Shown here: piece after piece, positions 25,899-38,300 of the stretch
Position numbering within the stretch: position 1 is the stretch's first letter
How the letters are laid out: every line of letters begins with the position of its first letter
DNA from: Ifrita kowaldi
Taxonomy: Eukaryota > Chordata > Aves > Passeriformes > Cinclosomatidae
Length of the DNA: 64,000 nt
NCBI GenBank assembly: GCA_013398055.1
Contig: VZRS01012043.1
Coordinates: forward strand, 174,052-238,051
Direction: 5' to 3'
The notes under the pieces: generated by a model
Databases searched by the model: none
The model's input: the letters and a program-made list of their open reading frames with translations, nothing else
What the model was told of the DNA's origin: nothing
Made by a program: the position numbers and the translations under genes

Positions 25899-28122
25899 TG
25901 ATGGAATTGACTTTCTATTGAGTTATTTCTAGTTTCTAGTTCTAATTTCCAGATGATATTTGTTTTGTCTCAGTCACTAATGAGATCAAAAGCTGCTTAG
26001 CCAAAGAACTGCTGTGGTTTTTAAAAGACATTTAAAAGAAGGCAGCTGTAGACATTTCTGCTTACCCTGAGGTTTCTCTAGTCTGGCCTAAGCATTGAGG
26101 TCTATTAGTGACATTTATTTTAAATCACTTTCATATCAATCAGGTTTCAAATGATTATTAACACTGATGTTTTCCCCAAGCAAGAAAAACACACAAAATT
26201 TAATTTATATTATGTAATGTTTTTATGATGCCCATTTAGAATTATTTTGATATACCAGTCCTGGAGGCAGAACTACTCATGATTGCATGCAGGGAACTTT
26301 TATACCTCTTCTACAGTGAAGCAGCCTGATTTCTAATGATACTATGATTTTTTGTGTGTGCCCCTGACCTAGGTAAGGCCGGTGTTGTTTTGCTACCCAT
26401 TAAAGGAGGAGAAAATTGTCACATTTCTAGATGATGCAGCAACAGTGTTGGAACTTGCAGGTTTGAAGTACTCAAAACTTATCTTCACAATAGATATTTG
26501 CTGAATTTCCATGAACATTAAAACTCTTTTTTGAACCTCCAGAATCTTGAAGAAGATTTTCCATTGAGCATGTGACTGTGTTTCTGTCTGTTGGATTTAT
26601 TTTAAGAGCATGGCAGTTGAGGGGTTTGCGTAAAGTGAAGAAGCAAAGACAAGCAAGGAACAAATCACAGCAGGTTGGAGGCGTGTCTGAGAAAAACTTT
26701 AAACCACAAAGTGGCAGCATTAATGCATCAAGAGTGGAAAGGAACCTGAGACAAATACTTTGGATAGTGGGAGGTGTCTGGAAGCCCTTGAGAATGATGG
26801 TAGACAGCATATGGTGTGTGGGTGTCCACTGTGATCTGTTTCCCCCCAGCAACACATGAACGGTACCCAGTCTTAAAGTCCTATTTCCTCTTAGTTACAG
26901 TTCTACATGCTCTTCATTTTTATCCTCCACGCCCTCCTGAAATGATACATTTGAAATGGTTTCTGGTCTGTTCTAAACATTTAATTCCTAGAAGGATATC
27001 AACAAACTAGAGACTTTTAAGAGGAGTGAAAAAGTTATGAAATGGAGGTGATTCACAGTGAAAAGAAAATATTCACAATAGGTAACAATGGTAACTGTGA
27101 TAACAGTGATTGCTGCCCATTGCTCAGCAGCAATTTCAACATGTGTCCTTACTAGATACCCTCACAGTATCTATTTTTAGGGGGATGTTCTTTATTGTCT
27201 AACAGTATGTTTGTGTATTTAGCAAGATGCAGAAAGGAGAGGAATGGCTATAGGTCCTGATTGCTACAGCTCAGAAAAGGGAGAGAGGAGGGAAGGCGAT
27301 AAAGTGCTTTAATTGTATGTGTTGAAGATTTGTCAAAAAGAAAAAATGTGGAAGAAATAATAATAATAATAATAGTTATGAAATCCCCTCCATTTTGAAT
27401 TTGGAAACTGTGAATGAAAAATTACAGCCAGATTAACAAATGTCAGCTGGGTAAAATAGACCCTGAACTCCATTTCTGCAACAGCAGAATTTTCAGGTTT
27501 TGCTCTGTCACTCATATATCCTTCAGGACAAAAAATCTGATGGACATTTATCCTGGTGTCACTGACATCACATTGTGAGGACAATGGTAGAATTGAAAAG
27601 GAGATTAGATCATGATTTGGCTAACACAACCTCTGTTGTCACTGATGTTGTGTCAGAAAGAAAGGCCCACTGTCAGAAACCAAAGTGGCTCTGAACGAGT
27701 GGCTGTGAGGGAAAACTTGTTTTTCATTTGTATGATGAGAAAATCAAACCTGGAAGTGAGAGAAGCATAATGAGTAGAGGAGAGCAAATAAAAAACCCTC
27801 ATTTTTTGTAGATTCACTGTTTACAGTAGGTACTAAAATCCTGCTATGAAGAGTTACAATTGTTCAAGGCTTTATTGTTTAGACACTTAGAAGTCATCCA
27901 CTGACTCACGTTTCAATTTCAGAGTAATCAAATAGAAACCAAGAAATCTTCATCAGCTAAGGAGCACCTAATCTCAGAACATTAAATCACAGCAAGATAT
28001 TTTGATTTGAGCATTCACATCTTGAACTGATCATAGAGCTCTCAAGAGATTTGATAATATGGGCTTTACTCTTACCCAAGAGCAGGTTCACATAGTTATC
28101 TTTGTGTTGTTTGTACATAAAG
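25899..28122. other. No recognised gene; one short (AAT)n microsatellite
   Basis: Unique-looking AT-rich sequence. A short AAT/ATA microsatellite lies at about 27353-27374. Frames of 95 and 127 codons at 26472-26859 lie opposite each other and match nothing I recognise. Confidence 0.5.
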
Positions 28123-28192
28123 GGTTATTGTTATAGATGAGTTTGTACTATATTGTAGGTTATTGTTATAGATGAGTGTGTACTATATTGTA
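28123..28192. repeat. Two-copy 35-bp tandem duplication
   Basis: A 35-bp unit beginning GGTTATTGTTATAGATGAGT and ending ACTATATTGTA occurs twice in direct tandem (28123-28157 and 28158-28192). I count one mismatch (TTT versus GTG context in the middle). The near identity suggests a recent slippage or unequal-exchange event, or possibly a length polymorphism. Confidence 0.9.
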
Positions 28193-31100
28193 AACCATAA
28201 TTAGCTAACAGAGATTTAGGGGGAAAATAATTAATTTTAGTGGATTAATTATTACTTCAGGTGATATAATTAGCACATAAATATAGCAAGAAATTGATTC
28301 TATGCTTCTGAATTCATACCTGAAAGTGTCACTAGTTTACTGAAAACATTTAAGTTGTACTTGCAACCACTGAAAGCAGCAGACAGTGTGTTTGCTCTAC
28401 TAATATTTCCAAACTCTGCCTTTACTACCAGTTGGTTTCTAAGCCTTTCCTTTAGTATTTGTTCAAATTTCGAGATCAAGTTCCATCAGCGCCTATCAAA
28501 ACGGGAATGACATTTCTGGGCAAAACTTACTAAAGCAGTCATTTTGCACTGTCATCATATATTAGGGAGTGAACTTTAATTTGTCAGGTAGCAAACCTGC
28601 TTAGAAACACAACATCACAGTGGGTATGAAAACCAATTTACTGTAAATGATGCACCTAAACTCATGACTAGAAATGCGTGCTTTGTGCCTTTATAGAGTT
28701 TTGACTCCTCAAAAGCTGCAGCCTGTGCCTTGGCAGGGTGTGTGTATCAATGTGTGGAACACTTGGATGTGAAAAACAATCAGTTGTGACAATCAGCCAG
28801 TCAGAAATCTTGAACAGTTTCCATCTCTGCTCCATTTATGGGCATCAGTAAATAAAGCTCTGTTCTTAAAGCTGTGTTTTCATTTATTTTTTTCTGCCAG
28901 CTAGTGCCAGGCAACTTAGTGGAGCCTTCCAACCTTGCCTCCGTATGGAAATGAATTGAATCAACATTGTATTTTTTTCCCCAGCATAAAATGTTCCCTC
29001 TCTCTTTCACACTCCTTTTGCTTCATGAGTAAACAGCTTCAAAATAAACAATTAGAGGGCTCTTGTAAAGTTTGCTATCAGTTACTTAGATTTGTTTTTG
29101 TGTTTCTTTTTAAATAAATAGTTACATTAAAGAGGAGAAGAGGGAGAATCTAGTTCTACAGCTGCTGGTCCTCAGTTCATTCTCACAAGAAAACTAATGA
29201 TATCCAGATAAATATTACAGCTATTGAACCTTTGAGGAGAACTGTGCTTCAGTCTGATACTTGCAACTTGAATTTGGATTTTAAAATGGTCTTTTTTTTT
29301 TCTAATGGTAAATTAATACTTGTTTTTTCTGTGTAATTTTCTTCTTGGTTTACAGCTGGGTTCAAAAAATCCAGCAGACCACTTTCTCCTTGTGACTTCC
29401 CCCCTCTTCTTTTCTTTCCAGTTCTTTCATGAAGAATGACATTTTCTGCCCATAAGGATGAATGTTTTCAAAGAATCACGACATCTGTAATAAAAACAAA
29501 TAAATAAAATCCCCAAAATGACAAGAGCAACAACAACAACATCAACACAAACAAACAATCAAACAACAAAAAACCCCCCCAAGACCTTGTGGAAAACATT
29601 CTGGGCTGTGAGACAGAAATCCTATAGTTCATGTCCTGCCTTTCAAATGTGCTTTCACATGTGTCTTCAGGCAAATTACTTGATCTCTCCAGTTCTATAT
29701 CTACATGAGCTCAGCAATATTTTTTAATGTATGGATACACAGGAACTAACATTCTTATCACTGCTGCTCTATTCTGTTACAGTTTAGATAAAACTATCTT
29801 TATAAAGGTTTAATAGTGTTTAAGGCAAAATCGATTTTATATAAAAGTTACATTTATTGCAAGAAAACAAATGGAAGAAGAAAATATCTATGAATTTTCA
29901 GCTTATCTGGACAAAGACTTTTATTAACTGTTTCCTTGGTAACTTTTTTGCAAGAAACCTTTAAAGATAACTTTGCATTTGGGAGTAGAGAATCTTGAAA
30001 TATGACAAAGGCTACTGAGAAGTCTTAATACAAAGGCACAATGTATCCCAAGAAAGCTTTCATGATGTTGCTGTTATGGCTGAATCTCTGAGGAAAAAAG
30101 ATATTCTGCAAAGAAAAGCACAGCAACAGAGCCAAGACGATCAGATGTATTAACACACAAAGTTAGCAACATCAAAGCAGGTAGGTCCCCGTTTGGGTTT
30201 GGTTTTGTTGGATGTGCTTTGGGTTTTTTTCTGAGACACTGCACTAAGCTTGATAGCACTTCTCCAGCTGGAAGACTCAAGACCAAGAGGGAACATTTTG
30301 CCTTCCTTCACAGTAGCATTTCTGAAGTAGATTAGATGTGTCATGAGAGATGATGCAGGGTAATTTGTAGAAGGAGATGATACAATTAACAACCACGAAT
30401 AGAAAGCAGAAGCAGTCAATAAATATTTCTGTTCCATAATTTTAAACAGGCAAGAATAATATACTTGCACAACCTAAAGATGATGAAGTACCTTTCAGTT
30501 CACATATCATCTACTCAGGACAAGCAATGAGGAATTTGTGGGACCTAGATGACTTACACATCATAGCCCAAACTGGTGATGAACACTTTGACAAATCCTG
30601 AGGAGAACTCAGAAGAAGCTCAGAAGAGTTACAACAACCTGTAAAAAGTATTCAAGAGGTATATTTCCTGAAAAATATTTGTGTTTTTCTAGGCCAAAGG
30701 AAAATAATGGAATTTGATTACCGAACATTAAAGGCTTTGAATTTAAGTAATGCCAGAGTACTTTATGGTTGCTAAAAAAAAAAAAGAAAAAAAGAAATAT
30801 TTTTGAGGAAATTACAATTTGTGGATGCCCAAAGTACCTGAATTATTCAAGTCGTTATTAATTATTACATTACTTAAACTTTTGTAAGGATTTAGAACCT
30901 TGTGACATTCTAATTAAAAATATTGCACTGTGAATTACCAAGGAGGAGCTGATGAATGGTATAACTGACTAATTTTAAGGAGTTTTTATTCATTGAGAAT
31001 TTTCATTATAGGTTTTTCTAGTGGGAAAAATCACCATGGAAAATGTACCTGATAATGCTCAAGATTTTTATCCATGATCCGGTAGTAAATATATCAACAC

Positions 31101-34100
31101 TGTCAATAAAGTATGTGATAGGCACAAAGAGTAGAGGAATGCTGAAAAATGATGATGGAGTGGAACAGTCAGATACAACGACCAAGACTACCTGATGAAC
31201 TGATGTATTTAATCAAGATGTTTTTTCAGTTCAGGTAAATGCAAAATTTTATCCATGTAAGTATAGGGAATGCAGGTCATTCCTACAGCAGAGGAATAGG
31301 AACTACAGAAGAAGATATTTAAAATATATAGGGATAATAGTAGAGAAAGAATCAGTGGGTTCTGTGGTGGTTTTCTGCATCAAAAATACTCATTCCAAGT
31401 CTTGTATGTGGCAGCAGTTATATAGTACTGATGAGATGATTATTATCCTACTAATAGTTTTAGAGACTACAATTTCAAAGGAATAATTAGAAAATTGGAA
31501 AAGAAATCTATTCTAGTTATTCAAGACCTGGGGAATATACACTGCAGTGAATCCTACTGGGGTTTTCAGCATTTTTTGTCTAGCAGGGAAAGCCAACATG
31601 GATGGTCTGGACACTAAATGTCATTCAGTTGGGAAAGACAGTTTTAATACAGTGGTTAATCAATAATTAAATGCAAATGTACTTGAGAAATTAATAAAAT
31701 TGTGCTGGATTCTCCTCTCCTAATTTCTTCATACCAAAGGACATATTTTCACCACAGACTCTTGCCTCCATAAAAGAATAATGTGGTGAATCATCAATAT
31801 CTGAGATAGGAAGAAGTTTGGACTAGGGGATGGTATAATGCTCCCTGCCATGGAAAGAGATGGTTATGGAAAGGAGAAGCCTGGTACTGGTGACAATCCA
31901 ACATCTTTGGATCAGATCTTGGCTGTGTCAGCTTTCAACCCAGTTTGAACAGTTTTAGGATTGTGACAAGATTTAAGTCTGAGTACCAGGGCAATAGTTC
32001 CCAGTGGCCTATCATCAACATGAATAAGTGATTTCCATATCAAGAGGAACAATATCATAGAGATAATAGAAGTGACATTTATAGAAAGTGTAATTTATAT
32101 AGAAAGTTACATTTATAAAAAGTGTAACAAATTCCTCCCTCTCTACTCATTCCGTCAGGAGGAGAGGTGTTGGTAAAAGAGCTTTATCGCTATAACAACT
32201 GATATTTTTCTCTGTAGAGGTACTAAGTTAAATCCCAGCAATATCACCCAGCAGAGCAGCTATCACAACATCAGCTTCTATGCTGGTAACCAGACAATTT
32301 TCTTTATAGCACTCCTGAGTGTATATTTTATATACTACTGCTAAAAATATCAATTTTATTCCTTCTTTAGTAACCTCTTCCAGAGATCATGCACCAACTT
32401 ACATATTGTATTTCATAAATAATTATCTTGCAAGGAAATTTAACTTGGTGTAAAAATAAAATGTCAATCGCATTTTTCTTCTACAGAAATGTCCTTATGC
32501 CAAGACGAATCCTCCACCATATGCTCATAAATGAAAGAGAAAATATGTTATCTAATGGTTCTTTGTTAGCAAACTGTTCTAATTGATTTATTTTTCTTAG
32601 TAATTGCACTGCTAGAATGTATCTGTGCTTAAACTGCTGCCAGCTCTGTCTAATATCTCCTATTTTAAACACTGGACAATGAATGCAAAGAATTTATCAT
32701 ATTGTCACAGATGATGAACTAGGGCTTTATATTTCTAATACTGTCTAAAATGATTGCACTTTTAAAAAAATATCTTAATTCTAGAAAAATGTAAATATTT
32801 GTTTGAGACTGGTTATTAACCCAAATGACTGGGGTAATAAAGAGCAAAGACGAAGTACTTTCTTTTTGTTCTCTTCCTGAATTTATGAACATATATAAAG
32901 AAGTTTGATATTGCAGATACTCATATTATTCTTGTTTCAAAGCTGTATGGATGATCTTTTAGGCTGACATGCCCCACTACAGGGGATTGAAAATCAGAAT
33001 ATACCAGCAAAAATTAAAACAAAAGAGAAAAAAGGAGGGAGAGAACAGTGAAGTCACTAAGCAGAAGTTTTTCCTTTCAAATCGCCAGGAGAAAATTTAT
33101 GAGATAAGTGGCCTCCAACATTATACTGCAGCTTGACTTTTTCAAGTGTTCTCAGGAGAGCAGTGAGGAAAATCTGTACATTTTCATGTGAGCAACCATT
33201 GTTTTTAAAATCACTGATATTGCTCTTTAAAATAACAGATGAAATATTAAGACATTTCATCAGAGCAAGTATTAAATCTGAAAATAACGGTGCAGTTTTA
33301 TGCTACCCTATGAGTTAAGCTTACAATCATGGGAAGTCAGACAATATTCTGTTCCTGATACTTTCATGCTTGTGGAGGACACAGTGTGGCACGTTACTAC
33401 CTCATCATCTCATCCCAGTTCTACTGCCTGCTGCAAAAGTGTCTTCGTGATCATGGTCTTTAGTGCAGCTGCTGACTGAGCTGGAAGGATTGTTACTCAA
33501 CAGTGTCAATACTCAGGGAATGGCCCAGCTTCATTATAAAACAGCTCTCACAGAATGTGTTACAAATGTGGATTATGGCAAAAATTATCTTTTCCCTGAG
33601 TATAGCCATGATCCAACACCTATTCCAGTTACTAACATTCTCCATGAACTTTGATCGAGCACTTAAATCCTTGTGAATTTTTCTTACAGCTGGATTATGT
33701 TGTTTTTATTTCCCGTTGTGAGCATTGCTTATTTGAAAGTTAGAAAACTCTTTTGATGGATTCCTGATGGAAAAGTCAAGTCATATATCCCCATGTAACT
33801 TTTATTGACCAAGTTTTACATAGTGAAAACAGATGGGGAATCACCTGTTGGAGAAAGTTGCCTAATAACAATGGCTGGAAAACCTACAGCCCCATTAAGA
33901 ATGGATCTCCTTCCCTGGTGATATCCAGACAGCTGTGTAACATGACAACAGACTGCAACCTATCATCCAAGGTGTATAATTCATTATTCATAGAAACCTG
34001 GTTTAGGCATCTAGGAAAACTGTTTTTGATGTAGACAAAGCAACAGCAGGAAAATGGTATTTTGAAGAACACATTGAAGTTAGCCATGGAAATGACTTTA

Positions 34101-34182
34101 GAAAGAATCAAACAAGAAGAGCAGACAGTGTCAGTTAACCAGCTGCTGGTTGTGAATTTTCAGTATTTAACTTCCTAGAAGC
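28193..34182. other. No recognised gene; A-rich and CAA-rich low-complexity patches
   Basis: Long AT-rich stretch. A CAA/AAC-rich patch lies at about 29519-29580, an interrupted A run at about 30774-30797, and a small imperfect repeat of a 'TATAGAAAGTGTAATTTATA' type at about 32078-32130. No frame exceeds about 106 codons, and none resembles a known protein. Confidence 0.5.
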
Positions 34183-34284
34183 ACTCAGGTTAGGAAGGAT
34201 CTCTGGAGGGCTTGTAGTCCAATGCTCAAAGCAGAGCTAATGGCAAAGTTAGGTCAGGTTGTTCAGATTCTTGCCCAGCTGAGC
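34183..34284 (-). mobile_element. CR1 3' tail fragment, left arm of an inverted pair
   Basis: On the + strand this reads as the reverse complement of a CR1 3' region: 'AGGAAGGATCTCTGGAGG', 'TAGTCCAATGCTCAAAGCAG', 'AGGTCAGGTTGTTCAG' and 'TTGCCCAGCTGAGC', in the usual antisense order. It is short and has no coding part. A copy in the opposite orientation follows after about 46 bp. Confidence 0.7.
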
Positions 34285-34330
34285 TGGCACAGTGTCCCAC
34301 TACAGCCTCTACAGAACATCTCTCGGATCG

Positions 34331-34449
34331 AGCTGGGACGGGGCTCTGAGGAACCTTGTGTGGTGGGCGCCATCCCTGCCTATGGCTGGGTGTTGGAACC
34401 AGATGATCTCTAAGTTTCTTTCCAGCCCAAACCATTCTATGATTCCATG
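34331..34449 (+). mobile_element. CR1 3' tail fragment, right arm of an inverted pair
   Basis: The + strand reads 'GCTCTGAGGAACC', 'TGTTGGAACCAGATGATCTC', 'TTTCCAGCCCAAACC' and 'ATTCTATGATTCCATG', the end of a CR1 element including the terminal ATTCTATG repeat. Together with 34183-34284 it makes a head-to-head arrangement in which the 5' truncation points face each other across about 46 bp. The overlapping sense and antisense frames of 63-93 codons here are artefacts of this sequence. Confidence 0.75.
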
Positions 34450-37400
34450 AACTTTTAGGCCCAGCAGTCCTGTTTGTTTTCCATGCACTTTGGGGTCCAG
34501 ACTGCATTTTCTTTTTGCCTACTGGGCACTTCTTCGATAATGTGTTTAAAGCCCTGCTTAATTTCAGGTGAACAATATTTTTAAACTACTTCTCATTCAC
34601 AGACTCAGGTACTTGATTAGAGAAGGAGCTCAGGTTGATTAAACCTGACGGATCTTAGTAAATCAGAGGTAGCAATTAACAATCGCCTTCTTGTCTTTCA
34701 TGTACCTTCCACAAATCATGTTTTCTTTCAAAGCACTAGTACTGGAGCATTGTTCATTCTCTTGTTTTATTCTTCTAAACTTCTATTCAAGTCCATCAAA
34801 AAAAACCCCAACAATTGACAAAATGACATAATGAGAATATCAATTGACACAATCATCATGAGAATAACATATTAAACAGAATGAACTAGTAATCACTTCT
34901 TCTCATTAATTTGGAGTTTGATTAAGTCTTGAAGAAGTACTTGATAATTTGGAATCTAGCTCTAAACGTGTTTTAAGTATTTTAAAATCCTTTGTACTTC
35001 TTTTTTGTCTCTTAAACATGAAGAATTAAATAGTCCTTTCTTTTTCCATTTTTCCAAGACTTGCCAAGCTATCATGACAATTGAGATTTTTAATCCACAT
35101 CTTTCAGACTGAGATATCAAAATTTTAGCGCCCTGATCTAATGTCACTATTCAGAAAGCAATTTGATTTTCAGGTGTTTGGCAGATCACTTCTGAAAATG
35201 TCTTTAATTTGCCTGCATCTCTCAGTCAGTTAATTCCCCCCTGACTCGGTAGGAAGCAGACTGAAACTAAGTGTGGTTTTCATACAGCTTTCTGAACAGC
35301 TAACAGACAGGAGATACATCTTTGCTCTGTGAACAACCTAGGCCAGATATTTTATGTGTAGCTTAGCAGTGAATGGTTCCATATTTCATTAGCAATCTCC
35401 AGTACAATTCTGTGCTCCTCGTGCCTTTAGCAAAATGCAAGAAACTGCAAGGATGACGTGAAGTGCAGGAGAGATGAACATTATAAAAAGAACTACTTAG
35501 AAAGTGAGAAGTGGCAGTGCTCACTTGCTTAATATTTGTATAAAAACCTCTTGAAGATGAGAGGAATAGAAGCATTCTTTTGGGTTTTTTTTGGTTTTTT
35601 TTTTTAATGCATCGGTGTGTTGCACATCCTAATTGAAACTTGTGGAGCAGAAAGCTGATCTTGCAGTGATGTTTGTGGATACAATTATGAAAATCCTTTG
35701 AGCATGATTAAATTATACAGTGCCTGGATATTGAAGACGTTTCGATACTTATGCCTGCAGTAGAGTCTGCGGCAAAGTAGAAGGTGACACCTCCCTGATC
35801 AATCTGTTTAGGAAGGACAGAATGTGCAGTAGTTTTCCAATTAGCAAGTTTTTTCCAGGGCTAAATACCGTCCATGAAAGTGTCAGTTCTGCATGGTCTA
35901 CTGGACAAATTTGAACACATATGAAGTAGAGACATCCTTGAAAGATCACTAAGAAGACCTGATCAGTGTAAAATGATTGTGTAACAGAAGAAAAGGCATG
36001 TCTTAATATTAATTGGAGTAAGGAAAGTTTTTAGTTGATTATTTATTGCTAAATCCAGGCCTTTGGTGCCCTTTATAAATCAAGGTTATGGAACTTGGTA
36101 CAGTTATTTGTTTGAGATACTGTAATTTACCCACCACCACAGAAATATAGGTTTATTTAGTTCTTGTTGTTCATCTCAAAGAGGTGGTTGATTTCTTTTC
36201 ATAGGTAAAGAATGTTTTAGTTTGTTATCTGTTGTGAATGCCTGGGCAGGTGTCCAAAGCTCCAGGATTTGTTGTTAATAAACAAAACTTGAGAACAGAG
36301 CAAGAAACTTTTTGCACAGAAAAAAAAGGGAAGTTGTGTCTAACACAAAGATATACTTTAAAAATAGTGTTTCCTGAGAAGAAATATGGTCCATCCAGAA
36401 TATTAAGATTCAAATGCTTAACAGTTCTGTTTTCATGAAAAATCACATAACTCCAGAACAGTGTAGGTTTTCTACAATATTCAGGCTCCTAAAATTCACC
36501 AAAAATAGTCAGACTAAAGTCTGGCTTCCCAAAGCACAGATAGTCTTTAGCTGCTTCCTCACTTAGAGAGAAATTAATTTTTTAAGGCTATTATCAATTT
36601 GATCATCTCCATAACTTGGGCCTAGATTTTACCCAGGAAGTGTTTTAATCACCCTGATAACTTTCAGTTCATTGCAAACTCACTTGCTTCTCATTTTGGG
36701 TGAGAATCACCTGTGGTGTAAGGGCTCTGAAGGAAGGCATACATGCTATGTCTATTAGTAAATGGTTCAAATGGTTAAGTATGTCCCTGGTAAAAAATTG
36801 CATCTCATTTCCAGTTTGAAGGTTTGGCTCTCAGCCACTGGGTCTTGTTATCATAGATGAAAGAGCCCTCTGCTATCAGGCACTGCTCCCTGCGTGGGTG
36901 GAATGTTCCCCATGTTGTCCATACTAATCTGATTCATTGCTGCTACTGCATTATCTTTCATCATTTTTCCTAACTGTCAATTTTCAAAATAGTGCTGGTT
37001 TTGATATGGTGCTTGTTTTTGTAGCTGAGAAGCCATGAAGTAGCTGGAGAGGACTTAAAAGAGATCTTCATCTGGATGAATTATTACTGATAGGAAAAAA
37101 AAATTCTACATCTTTGAATGATGTCTTACACTTTGGACTACAATTTTCTGGCAACTTTCACCACAGAGGTCTCATGTTTGCTCTAACAAATGACTGAAGT
37201 GCCTAGACATTTATTTTTCTACCTCTGGTTCCCAAAATGGAAGCTGGAATTCCCATGGTAGGCACCTTAGCTCAAGTTTTTCTGGCCTAATTTCCAGCAA
37301 AATCCCCATGATTCCTACTACCTTCCTGCCCTGGTAGTGCACATCTGGCCAAGAGGAAACTCAAGGCAGGTGGATTTATATGGAATTTAGGAAATGTCCC

Positions 37401-37939
37401 AGTGCCTGGAAAGTGTTAGCCACTGCAGAGTAATCCGTGCAGTGTAGCAGATAGCCTTGGGAACTGGCTGTAAAGCTGCTTAATATAGTAGAGTGTCTGA
37501 AATTCTTCCCCTCCTCTGCAGCTTAGACATATGGCTTAGAGCTCATGGAGAAGATATGGATTCCAGCATCCAGAAACCTCTACTGTGAAGAAGTCTACAG
37601 AAACGCTTCCCAAGAACTCAGAAGAGATTGCAAAAGAGACATTATTTTCTCTTTTCTCTCAAACCTGCCAAGAGTTTCATGCATTTGCCTAGCAAGTGAG
37701 AAAAGAGGCTGTTCTCATCAAATTCTCATGGGCCAACTCAGAAGGCTCTCTGGACACAGGGATAACGGCCCTTTTTGTCAAAGGTGTACAACTGCATCCA
37801 GAAATATCACTCACAGATCTCTCAGGTTCCAGTTCATCCTTCTTCCCCAAAAATCCAGGAAATTGCACAGTCACATTTACTTTCCTTTTCTGTGATTTTG
37901 TTTCTTTTAAGTGACTTACTGAGCCATGACAAGTATTTC
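34450..37939. other. No recognised gene; T-rich patch at 35578-35606
   Basis: AT-rich unique-looking sequence with a poly-T/GT patch near 35578-35606. The 116-codon + frame at 37545-37895 overlaps frames in three other registers and has no recognisable domain. Confidence 0.5.
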
Positions 37940-38300
37940 TTTTTTTTTTTTTTTCCAAAATGTAAGAAAACTTTGTTTATTCAGGAGTATTTACTAACAA
38001 CTCAAAAATCAACATAAAACACAGTATATCTGTCATACTTGTATTCAAACAGATCCAAGACGTACTACACTCTTGTTTTTGTGGCAAACCTTTCTGCTTT
38101 GTGAAAAGCTTGTTTTACAAAGTAACAGAAAGAAGGGTGAAAAGAGTAACTTGTCAGAAGCTGTGCTTGGAAGCTGTTTGGAAAGGGGAGAAAGATTTGG
38201 CTGGTTTCTTACCCTGAAATTTTTCAAGATGCTTCTTGCTCAAATGAAATTGCAAGTAAAAACTCAGTTTGAATGTACTGCTGGTTGGTTGAACTTATAA
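37940..38300 (-). pseudogene. Candidate processed retrocopy 3' end (poly-A tract plus AATAAA)
   Basis: A run of 15 T on the + strand (37940-37954) is a poly-A tract on the minus strand. Directly upstream on that strand lies AATAAA (37981-37976), about 21 nt before the tract, which is the normal spacing from poly-A signal to cleavage site. A genomic A-tract exactly at a well-formed cleavage site suggests a reverse-transcribed mRNA rather than a gene in place. The sequence above it to about 38300 would then be 3' UTR or coding remnant; I cannot name the source gene. I looked for a copy of the flanking 'GACAAGTATTTC' as a target-site duplication within roughly 1.5 kb and did not find one. It could instead be a coincidental A-tract. 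Confidence 0.35.
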
